From Lepidodermella squamata (lineage: Eukaryota; Gastrotricha), in the NCBI GenBank assembly GCA_047495785.1, contig JBLDXI010000020.1, positions 1,612,001-1,676,000 on the forward strand: a stretch of 64,000 nt of DNA, in the 5' to 3' direction. The notes below the pieces were generated by a model. That model was given only the letters and a program-made list of their open reading frames with translations, made no database searches and had not been told where the DNA came from. Position numbers and translations under genes: made by a program. Numbering within the stretch: position 1 is the first letter of the stretch; every line of letters starts with the position of its first letter. This document shows positions 25,541 through 36,100 of this stretch, in pieces.

Positions 25541-28014
25541 CTAATGTTCATCAACTCTAGCTAAATCTATCCAGCCTTCGTCTTCAGGTATAGCTTTAGG
25601 TTTCGGCTTGGGTTTCTTTTCTCGTTCTTGGTCGTCGTCTTTAGTCACTCTGCTAGGTTTTATTGAGGATTCCGCCGCTCGCGATGAAGTGCTAGTCATT
25701 GTGTTTACCACAGCAGTTGCTCGTGTCACAGGTTGAAGCATAGAAGGCCTAGCTCGAGTTGAAACTGGAGCGGGAGCAGGAGCAGGGACTCTAGCCGTTT
25801 CGCCCCTAGAGTTTACTGAAACGGTACGGGCAACAGGGACTCTCGGTGTAGGGTCAGCCTGAAGAGCTATCGAATTTGCCTGAGCCTGAGAGACAGCTAC
25901 AGGTCCGATTTGGTTGACTGCTCTTCTTCTAAGAACAGCATTTTCAAGTCTATCACCCCCTGCTGTCATGCTTTCCGGCTTTTTGACAACCATATTTCGA
26001 ATACGCACCTGTAAACTCAATTCGAAGTTGGTTTTCGCGTAAAAGATGACGAAAATTTACGTCTTTCATTATCAGAGATTTCTCCAGGCCTCCAACACTA
26101 ATAGACGTACCATTATCAGGTGAAATTGACACGGCCTTTTCGTCCAAAACCAAGTCGACCTCGTAAAAAAGGTGGAGATCATCGTCATTCTCAAATGGCG
26201 ATGCCTCAGACTGCAAACTGCGCCACTGCTTCCGTTTCCAGCAATCTTCATCTGTGTCCGGGAAGGGCTTGAAAGCGTACTCAGCCATTGCCTTGACAAC
26301 GCTATTCAAACTGATGTTCAGGCTGATTTCCGCCCTATTAGGTTTTTCGTCATCTTCATCATCACTGGCGTTGTTAGGGTCTGCACGGCGGTGTCCGCCT
26401 GTTGAGTTGTTTATCACAATTTCTTCCGTGTCCGCCTTCCCCGACATTGCCCGGTGGGCGGCCTCATCTATAATTATCGTTATGACGCGATAAAAGTCGA
26501 TGGTTAAGACGATCGCGTTTTTGACCGTGAAGAATATGTTCCCGAATGTGATTATGCGCAAGCCGAAGATGAAGTACAGTCGAACGATAAAGAAAGGACC
26601 GTCCTTCGCATAAGCAAGGTAAGATTCAAGTTACAAACAGACATTCCTTTTAGCAGAGCGCTTACTTGCAAGGTAATCGTTAGCAGCATCGCCCACATAT
26701 CGCTGAAGAAGCAGAAACAGGCGGCTTTTTTGAACTTCAGGTCAAAATTTTGCCACTTGATTACTTATTTCTTGTTTTAGCCACTCTTTCAAACCTTATT
26801 TTCTTCCGATCGATGGTCTACGGCTATTCGAGCTGGTCTAGATAATGTTGCCGTTGTATTCAGAGTAAATTGAAGATGGGCACACGAATAAAGCATCTGA
26901 AAGTGATAAAAGTTTATTTAGGATGAAAGCTGAATGATGAACATGCTAACCAACCATTACTAAAATGACGTAGGCCAAATTATTGCCGATGCCAACGTAC
27001 ATCAGAGCGTCAATCATGTCCAGAATATCGGTACCCATTGCGATGTAGACTAGCAAAAGTTGGGACAGTTGAGCTCGAGTCATCACGCCTTTTGGTGACA
27101 TCCATTTCGAGATGACAATTGTAATGAAAAAAAATTGCTCAGCAATTCTAGCCCAATCTGTCGGCCGCAATTCAATCCCACCGAAATTAAACTGAAACTA
27201 AAGGGATTAGAAAAGCTGAAAAAGGTTGGCTGGATTTACCCCGGAGAGTGTTCCGTAGGTTTCGTACTCGAAAATATCGTCAACCTCTTCGAAACTGGAG
27301 GCATTCGGGCGTATAGCGATAGCGTTCCACTTTAAAACGTACAAATCGATTTCGATAATCCAAATAGACATCAATACAGAGGCGACGTAAATAGCCATGG
27401 CAGGGGACCACCTTGACAAAAGAATAAAATTTCACAGACAAATCTAGTCAAATCCTTACCATTTATACTCCTGACCCTTGTTGATGAACCATGAGACAAA
27501 AAATTCAGGGATATATAAAAATATTCTGAAATCTGAATTTTGAGGCATCGATGCAGGGCTTCTAATTAAAATTAGTTACCCCAAAGCTGGCATCCAATAC
27601 ACATACCTGAAAGAATATTGAAATAATTCAGCATTATATAGGTAATTAATTAAAATGCTTCATTTATACCAGGGTTCTTGGGCTACTCCTCCATTGCTTA
27701 TAATACGGCTTGTATTGCTGTGATAACGTCCTTCAGCCAACTCGTACTTGAAATCATCAGCTGAAGTTGGAAAGTTGGATCCATTAACAGCTGCAGCTCG
27801 AAGAGTGATCGCAAAAATAGTCTGTAGGATCGCAAAAATTATTGACAAAATTGTACCAATTTATTCAACCAACCAGTGATAGGATCAATCTGGTGATTAC
27901 GGCCTTGATTAGATCAAAAAATCGTTTCCAGAATTGACTGCAGGCTGCCTTGAAGCGCTTCAGCGCTGCCTTTGATTTGACTTCATTATGATTGGCGTTA
28001 TTCTCTGACAACAT
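25541..28014 (-). CDS. TMEM26-family multipass membrane protein, copy A (long tail)
   Basis: Ten exons (28014-27874, 27821-27670, 27606-27580, 27525-27460, 27411-27240, 27191-26955, 26896-26795, 26734-26666, 26603-26009, 25959-25541) give 659 aa. TMEM26 signatures are GQEYKWWSPAMAIYVASVLM (about 123-142), KWMSPKGVMTRAQLSQLLLV plus MGTDILDMIDAL (about 213-245), CFFSDMWAMLLTITLQDGPF (304-325) and FFTVKNAIVLTIDFYRVITI. Exon 3 is a 27-bp microexon. After the membrane region comes an acidic linker. From about residue 521 there is a tail absent from copy B, rich in Ala, Val, Pro and Arg, with a PAPAPAPV run and a basic KKPKPKPKA stretch near the C-terminus. The function is unknown. The last intron is only 49 bp and its acceptor was chosen by phase. 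Confidence 0.85.
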
Positions 28015-29119
28015 GAATGTGATTTTTATTTATCTGTGATAATTTTAGTATAGTACTTTTTATGACAGCTAGTGACTGCAATGTCGATTGAAATCGGCAG
28101 GAGCGTATTGTAAAATATTAATGAATACAAGCCCTTTTAACTCATCGTTTATCATCTATTACAACCTGGTTTGAGTGAAAGAGTGGCATTTGCGAATTTT
28201 CATTGTTTTTTTCAATCGAATTTTAAGCATCACAAGACAATGATAATTACATTTTTACCCCTGAAGGGACATGTCAATGTATCGCTACGAATCTTTTACC
28301 CAAACGTATTGCAGGCAATATATTTCCAGCAGATCGCGGAGCATAACTCTTACACGTGGTTACGATGTTCAAATGTCTTCAAATCCCACACAGTATAAGG
28401 AATGCAGGGTCATTTGAGGTTCAAATTATGAAGTCAAATTCCAATATAGCTAAGTACCCTATTATATTACTAATTAATTGATGCAAATGTTTCCAGTGAA
28501 ACTCAATCTTGCGTGTTCAGGTTTATTCTCAGCATCAGATATCGTCTCCTGAACTGAATGTCCGAAAGAAATCGATGAAAACATTGCTTGATATTTTTTT
28601 GCATAGGTGCGGGCTTCAACGGACCGATCAAGCTTAAGTGATTCGCTTCATGTGATGAGATTCTAATCAGGATAAATGATTGCCAAGTCGGGGCGCCAAC
28701 CTTTGCCCACCTGTGATGGACGATTTTTGTGCCTGTTATCGGATAATTGAGATTTCCTAATGATGGCCATTCCTTCCTCTCAGAAAAAGGTTGTTTGTAG
28801 TTATTGACTTAGCCATGGACTAAAAGCAACCTGAATTTTCAATTAAATGAAATTGAAACGCTATGTCTTTGAAATGTCCGAAGTCAACCCTCTGTTTTAA
28901 TGAAGATTGAAAAACCGAAAAACGCATGCTTTATTTTTTTAGTGATAACATTCTCGCTGAGGTGCACTTTTAATTTCAGACTTCTTAACACAATATCTCA
29001 AAAACTGGGTAATAAAGTCATTAAACGCGATGATAATATAAAATATTCCTCATGGTATATCAAAAAGACTGTATAATACGACGACGAGGGTTCCATTATG
29101 TTGCATTGGCTCCAGCTTT
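28015..29119. other. Intergenic
   Basis: This 1.1 kb lies between TMEM26 copy A and the first neuropeptide gene. TTTATT at 28930-28935 could be the neuropeptide gene's minus-strand poly(A) signal. No coding frame is convincing. Confidence 0.4.
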
Positions 29120-29436
29120 TTAGCGACCCCATTTGAAAATGTTGTGCTTGTAGCCTTTAAGGCCATTGACATCTCCACTGGTTCGCTTGCTCATCGAATT
29201 GTAGCCGTCGCTGTAAAAAAACGTATAAATCAATATAACTAAAGGTGCTTGAGATGAAAATATTACTATTGCGCTTCGTCGAGAACGTTTTGAAGCCAGT
29301 TCAAAAGTTCCGCCTTGTCTTCATCGTTGACAGTATCTTCATCTTCGATAAGCATTGAAGGATTTGCGCTGGCGCAAGAGATCATCAGGGCTACCAAAAA
29401 CCCAGCCAAGGCGAGGATCAAAATTCGGGTGTCCAT
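29120..29436 (-). CDS. Neuropeptide precursor 1, C-terminal ...NIFKW-amide
   Basis: Two exons (29436-29267 and 29210-29120) joined by a 56-bp intron in phase 2 give 86 aa. A typical signal peptide (ILILALAGFLVALMISCASA, residues 5-24) is followed by an acidic spacer (MLIEDEDTVNDEDKAELLNW). A dibasic KR site then releases a C-terminal peptide that begins TSGDVNG and ends LKGYKHNIFKW. It is followed by Gly-Arg-stop, the usual signal for C-terminal amidation. Reading straight through the first exon stops at a TAG that the intron removes. The peptide matches no neuropeptide family I can name. Its nearest relative is the next gene upstream on this strand, with 11 of 14 identical residues at the C-terminus, which strongly supports both gene models. 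Confidence 0.82.
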
Positions 29437-30576
29437 TTTCCTGAAATGCTCTACTGAATTAATATCTAAATGTTAAAATGTTATAGTAAGGATAAACAGG
29501 GACAATTGAGGGTTGGCGATAAGCCTGGCGTCTGAATACAAGACTTCAAAAACAAATAATGATGTGCGTGTTGTGCTGTCTGAGGGTTTCGGGCGATTTT
29601 CGCACCGCTTTATATTTCGAGGGTGTTATAATTCAGCGGCGACGATGATGGCGATGACGAAGAGGGAGAGAGAGAGAGAGCCGCGTAGGCGTAGGGCTTG
29701 TTCATTTCTACAGCCGGGAACGATTACAAATTATTGGCGATGATGGCGAAAATTCGCCAAAAGGCGCGATGAGGCTATAATTTATATGCATTTTTCGCCG
29801 ACGTAGCCGCAAAATGCGCACCTAATAAATACGTGTCCGCCGTTGGTGCCCGAAGTGGTTGATTATTTATTACTCATATTTATACATGGATGGCGATGGA
29901 AACACGATGTCAAATGCCAGGAGCGCAGATGCCGCTTATTGATAAAAAAAATTGCTAATCGAACGTATTAAAGACCGACGCGTAGGATTATATACCACCC
30001 GTTTGTTAAAATTTTTGGTGTTTTTTTTCCCCGTTGCTAACATTTAAATTGCTCTTCGTAATTTTCGGTCACCTCTTGAGGCTGGTATTTCATTAAGTGG
30101 GCCTAAAAAAATAATGCAAATTGATCGGAAAAAGTGCAAGTTTAAAACAGCCATCATTATTCCTTATAAATAATCGATGCGCTGTTTTTCTGCTAAAATC
30201 TTCCTTAATTCTACCCACGTCGCTCTCTTTATTATATAGCTTTAGTCTTCAACTGCGCTTTTTTGCGTCGGCGTTATACAAAAAATGCAGATTTCCCTGT
30301 CAATCAATCGCAATTTAGGGAATAATCCCATCCTTTTATTTTGAACAATGTTCCTTCTTTTTTCCAGCGCGAGTCTGGAGATTAAAGATAACCAAGCGTA
30401 AAAGCCATTGATATGCCATTGATAAATTTTATTGATCAAATATATAACAAAACAAATGGTCTTGCCAATATTTTTCTCCCTTTCGGATGACACGCGATGA
30501 GAACAAAGTACAAAAATGCTGGTTAAACGTAACAGATATATAGGATTTTCCACTAGAAAAACGACCAGTTTTGGTT
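29437..30576. other. Intergenic between the two FKW-amide precursors
   Basis: AT-rich. It holds a GA-dinucleotide run at about 29665-29682 and a candidate minus-strand poly(A) signal for the second precursor (TTTATT at 30428-30433). No additional copy of the FKW peptide motif is seen. Confidence 0.45.
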
Positions 30577-30921
30577 TTAGCCCCATTTGAAGACGTTCGG
30601 TTTGTAGCCTTTCGGCCCGTTTTCCGCCGCATGAGCTGCGTGCATTTTTCGCATTGAGTCAGAGCTAAGCGAGTCATCGCCAACAATTTCAGCGCCTGCT
30701 GTCCGTTTGCTAGCCCGCCCAGCATCTTCAACCGAGCTGCCATAGTCTAGATCGTCCAGGCTCAAACTAGCATCGTCCTTTCGACCGTCCATCAGAGCGT
30801 CGAGTAAGGCATCGACAAACTCTTGCGAATTCGATTCATCGCCTAACCGTTCAACGATGGGTCTCGCTTCACAAAACACAGCTAGGCAGAAAAGAGCGAT
30901 GGTGATTTTCATCATGATCAT
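30577..30921 (-). CDS. Neuropeptide precursor 2, C-terminal ...NVFKW-amide
   Basis: A single-exon frame of 114 aa. An upstream in-frame ATG at 30987 exists, but the start at 30921 puts the signal peptide (KITIALFCLAVFCEA) at the N-terminus. The spacer is acidic (EFVDALLDALMDG, DASLSLDDLDYGSSVEDAG) and is followed by a KR site and an RK site. The precursor ends ENGPKGYKPNVFKWG-stop, so the C-terminal glycine would donate the amide to give ...FKW-NH2. The C-terminus matches precursor 1 as N-G-x-K-G-Y-K-x-N-x-F-K-W-G. The two lie 1.1 kb apart in the same orientation, a tandem duplicate with diverged spacers and one intron difference. I do not recognise the family. Confidence 0.85.
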   Translation of the reverse strand: MIMMKITIALFCLAVFCEARPIVERLGDESNSQEFVDALLDALMDGRKDDASLSLDDLDYGSSVEDAGRASKRTAGAEIVGDDSLSSDSMRKMHAAHAAENGPKGYKPNVFKWG

Positions 30922-32577
30922 TTTGAAAGCCGATGAAGTCAGTATAAAAAAGTCTATAAAAATGAAATTGTAAGCGACACGTGTCAACGACTCTTCAAAG
31001 CACTACCGCTTAGATAATTACAAACAGCCAAAAACGTGTCCTGTTTAGAAGGAAGTTGAAATCAATCGCTGAAAAGCAATTTCTTCCTGACACCTGGGCA
31101 AGAAGCGGTAGCTTTTAACGGTGATTAAAAATGTAGCCACCTGTTAAGACCGTTTGAAAAGCGATTTCACTGAAGGCTTATATAAGGATGCAAGGGCTAT
31201 TCAGATATTTTAATTGAAGAGCTTGGAATTCCGGTTAGCTAATATCCTTACATTGTCTTTTGTCTCGAAACTATAGAGTCGAATTCCAATACTTGTATTT
31301 CCTAAAATACGGTAAGGTACAGTCTAATTGATGCAAATTCTTGCTGTCCATCGGCTTCGTGGCATCTTCTGAGATGGATGTCCGACGAAAATAAAAAACA
31401 TTTTAGACAATTTTCGAAATATTTGCAGTTGCATTGAAAGCTAGGTATATGAGCAGACATGGCTGGGGAATGTGAACTATCAGGCGAAAGCAGTTGAAAA
31501 ATTTAGAATTATATATGACATTTGGGCTGGCTAATAAAGCAACCAATGACGTAAGTCATATGCAGGTTCTTTTACGCACACACCTTGATCGCAACTAAAA
31601 ACAGCCTGGGAAGCATCGAGCCCGATTTGATATCCTACGCGAATTTAAGATCCGATTTGCTCCGGTTACTTGCCAGGGTATCGGACAAATGTTGGGATAT
31701 AATGGCGAATTTGCGTATGTGATTTTGCGGGGTATTATAGCATCACTGCGGTCAGTGTTGGAGTGGCTATTTTCGATTTTCACGATGTTTTAATCCGTCG
31801 CATCGGGCCGTGATAAATAAATTAAAAATTGGAGCGAATGCATACCATAAACCCATTCAATCGCGATTTAATTAGCAAGAAGAGTGGTACAAAAAAATGT
31901 GCCGTCAAGGCGACACGATAGCCACTACGGTGTGAGCTATAGTATACTTATTGCTTGAACGAGCTAACAGCAAACAATAGGGTGAGCATGATGTGGTTTT
32001 AAATAGCACTCGAATCCAGAGTAATCCAAAGCGTGCCATCCGTCTACGCGTTTCAAGTGAAACCCCGAGCGCACGATGCAATTTGCCGCCGGATGTCAAC
32101 GAGTATTGCGACCGGTGAATGATTCACACAGGGCGCCGTCATAAAAATCTGATTCCTCTACACCACGATTAGGTCAGCATCAGCCAAAAGCGCATGAGAA
32201 CACACGGACGACCTGAAGTGAAATTCATTGCATTTTCTTTATTGTTTAAATCGCGTCTTCGAAGTTTTAAATTTAAAACCATATTATATAAGACAATAAT
32301 ATTTATGGGAAATGACGAGTTCGCGAGTTCATATATTCACAGCACGAACGACACGTATTTTGATCTTCGTATCACATTATTGAGAAAAATCAGCATCAAA
32401 GAAAAATAAAACAAGGAACGTAAAAAATAACGAAAAAAAAGATTGAAAAATCTCTTTTTTAAAGTGGAAATAAAAGGCAGCACACAAATTCAGGTAATTT
32501 TTTGTTTACAATTTAAGGAAGATTCTCAGAGCATTTAATATAAAAAGAGCAACGTATCATTTTTTGAGAGCAATTTT
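30922..32577. other. Intergenic downstream of ADGRV1
   Basis: The region contains the promoter of precursor 2 and the ADGRV1 3' UTR. TTTATT at about 32238-32243 is a candidate minus-strand poly(A) signal for ADGRV1. No supported gene is seen. Confidence 0.45.
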
Positions 32578-33105
32578 TCAAAGATGAATGTCTGGCATGA
32601 GTCTAGCGCCGGGTGGAAGTGCGCTCGATGAGGAGTGGTGATGGGTAGAGGCTGACTGCCGCTGGCGGTGGCTCGACTCGTCGTAGCCGTAGATGAGCTC
32701 AGCCACGCCAACAGACGACCGCTCGTCACCCACTGCGCCGATAATGGCGTCGTCGAAAACAGCGCCGTGGTTGTCCTGGCCGAATTGATGATTATTGCTG
32801 GTCGACCGGCGCTGCGTAATGACGCCGACATGCTGGCTGCTCGCTTTTTCAGACGCAGTGCTACCCGCGCTGCTATCCCCGCTGCTACTGCTGCTGGCCA
32901 GGATCATGTCGGTGAAAACAGCGATTTGTTTGCTGGTAGCCATATGATGAGTCGCTGGCAGATTTCGAGCGCCGATTAGCCGGTCTGAGGTTCCGATGCC
33001 ACTAGCCCCGCTAACGCTGCTGCCCGTATCGTGGCATCGCCAGCAACAGAAACGGTCGAAGCATGGCGTTCGGCAAAGTCCGTAGACGAAGAAAACGTAG
33101 ACACC
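32578..33105 (-). other. ADGRV1 last exon: end of TM7 and cytoplasmic tail with PDZ-ligand-like C-terminus
   Basis: The exon opens GVYVFFVYGLC (end of helix 7), corresponding to the vertebrate GLYVFFVY motif. A Ser/His-rich tail of about 160 residues follows. The last four residues are D-I-H-L, against D-T-H-L in vertebrate ADGRV1, whose C-terminus binds PDZ proteins such as whirlin. Confidence 0.8.
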
Positions 33106-36100
33106 CTGTTTAAAAATTTTCATAAATTATTATCAAATTTGCATATTCATTGCCGTCAGATTATCTTAGGGTCATTTTTCTCTCACTGCGGATTCCTGCG
33201 ATCTAGAATGCACTATATTTTATGAATCCAAGCTCAAAATAATGATGGCTGGGGACAGTCAAAAAACGTCGCCCGAGATAAAATGGGTCAATATTCTTGC
33301 AAATCAACGTTGATTGCGTGAAATGCGTGGCAAACAGGAGCGCCGAAAATAGCTGCATGTACGAAATTAATGTTCAACTTTATATCCCGACTTTCACTCG
33401 ACTAAAATACAGGTCGAAATAGAATTTGGACGATATAATTGAATTGAAAACAACCAGTTCAGCAAATTTCTAGCTCGAAAACAACCCCTAGAGCTTCAAT
33501 GGCTAGATTAAGGACACATGAGCGCTTTGAACTCATTTTCTCCGAAGTCCGGGTATTTTTCTCATCTTGTCTCTTACTCAGGTTTCATATCAAAGCAACC
33601 CTTGACATCCAGGTATGAGGGAAATGTAAGAAGAGCTGAATAGACTTTGGACATTGCACTTCCTAAATCCCCGTCTTTTCGAATAAAAAACGAATATAAA
33701 AAAAGTGTTGCAAACCTGTATAAGACTGAAGGCGAGGAAAAGGGCGAGCCACCAGAAGTCGTTGAAGGCGAGATGTAGACCACCCCACAGCCAGGTGATA
33801 GCCGTCAGTGCCCACCAGGGCAGCATCAAACTGATCTCGCGCGAGTTGAACCTGCCACGGTACAAATCGTCATACGCATGCCACTGCGCTCTGAGTTGGA
33901 ACGCGTGGACGAAAAGGCCAGCTGCGGCTAATAGCGACAAAACAGCAGGCACGACTACGCCGAGAGACCCAGCAATCGGGTCAGTGACGAAGCACACATC
34001 GCCGAAGTTGCCAACATTGCCGTAGATAGCCGCCTCCGCGCGGGCCGAGCTTGCGTAGAATTGTTTGAAAACGTGGAAAGAGCCGGCGTAGAAGATGGCG
34101 ACAACAAAGGCCGGTACGCCCCAGCCTAATATGAAGAACCACACGTACTTACGCCGCGTGTGCTCGTCATTCAACACGAAAATACGCCACAGATTCAACG
34201 CCTGCGTGAATATCCACGTGAACTGCGCGACGAAGAAGTAATGCAACACCACGCCAATTACGGTACACTTGTAATGATCTGACGTCGATAGAGTGGTTAA
34301 AACTAGCAGGTGTGACTTGCTCAGTAGAACATCGATCGCATATACGAGTTGCGTAGCAAAGGCCGCAAATATTATATGCATGTTCAACGATGCGGAAAAT
34401 TGCGCGTGTGGCGAGCGCACGTGGTGGCAAATTAAGGTGGCTAGTAAAAATAGGCAAGAAAGGCCAAGGGCGGCGGCGAAATAGGGTGGATAGCCGTCGC
34501 GGCGTGGTATTCTAGCTCCGTATGACGAAAAATGTCGGCATCGGCATTGAACGAAGTCGTCAGTTCCGGCTGATAGGTCATTTTCCACGCTACATAACTC
34601 GTTGTGCCATGTGTTGTCGGCCGTTGAAGAGGCCATGTAGAAGCATTTTGCGTGATTTGGGGCAATTGCGTTGTTGGGCATATGTACGCGGTATTCGACA
34701 GCTGAGTCCAGGACCCCGAAACCCTCGCCGCCTCGCCACAGTTGCTCTTCATTTGGCACCGTGACCGTGAGTACTTTTCCACCGATCATGTCGTGCTGAA
34801 GAGGCTCGTCCGGTCGGTCGAACCACAAGGTCGATGAGTACTCAATGAAAGCCACGTTCGCGCAGGTTGGAGATGACGCAGCAAAAATATTGCTGTAAAG
34901 AAAAAAATAAAAAAAATCCTCCTTAATAAATTGAAAATACTTACCCGCTATCTGACATAGCAGCAGTTGCGATTTTGTCAATCAGATCATCTGGTAGCCG
35001 GACCCAATCGCCGAGTTTGCCTCGGAACGTGAAGCCGCGCTCGACAGTTCGCCGTCGCAGCTCCGACGCCTTCGCGCTAACAGCCTGGAAGCTGAAATGC
35101 GAACACGCAGCCGTTACAGGGTTCGAATCGCTATAGAACTGCTGATAGCTGTTCGCAGACGTTGATGAGCAGTTCGTCGTTTGTTGCAAACTGCGCAGTA
35201 CTAAGCTATCTAAAATTCGAGCCAAGGTCGTTCGCCCGACAACTGCGTCACGGCGCTTCGGGTTCGCAAGGTGACACAACGTGTTGAAGGCCGCATCACG
35301 GTACGCCGGGGTCAACGGGCGGCTGGCGACTGAACTCAAAACAGACTCAAGCCGGCCTAATTGCGCTTCGGTTAGCGAGTACGACGTAGCTGTGTCTTGC
35401 ACCAACTTCAGGGTACTTCCAACATCTACGTCCGCGACCAGGGCTTGAGCAACCGCCTGCCAACTTGTCAACTCTTCAGGCCGGACAATCGTAACATTCG
35501 CAACAGCGTAGCGATCGTCGACCCTAGCCCCGGCCGTAGGGTTAGACAACACAACCTGGAAAATTCGCGGCAACTGGCGAGTCGGCGACATCGGCCCGCC
35601 GAGAGGTATCACGACATCAGCAGACATAACGCCAGGTCGGAAAATGATTGTCTCCGAAATGTGGTGAAAATCGACTTTATCAACAGCCGGTAGCAACATC
35701 TCACCGCCATCTCCAGTTATTTCCTCCGGGACTTGGTAAGTTTGGACGTCGACTCGCACAGTTCGATCAGCGCCGCGGATTCGTTGAACTCGCAGGGTGG
35801 CTGCAGCTGCAAGGTGACTGATCGGTACCAGGGCGGAATTAGGCGCGAAACGGATCAGCCCGAACGGGTCGTCGCTATTCGCGACTTGAACAACAATTGC
35901 TGTAGCGTTTTGTTCAAGCTGAGCGCCAGGGTTAGCTGTTGTTAACTTGACACCGAATTCCCATTCAGTCTCCGGAACTTCGTCATCCAGGAGCGACACC
36001 GTGAAATAGCAGACCTCGGTGAAAGCCCGGCATTGCGCTGAACCTCGAGCTTGCACAAGTTTCTGGCGAAGGTTCAGCCCTTTCGGTGTATTCTTAGTTT

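Noticed and set aside
28470-31400. Loose similarity between about 28470-28600 and 31320-31420 (ATTGATGCAAAT... TGTCCGA)
   Set aside because: The shared words are short and scattered, and they lie on opposite sides (3' and 5') of the neuropeptide pair, so they do not mark a clean duplication unit.
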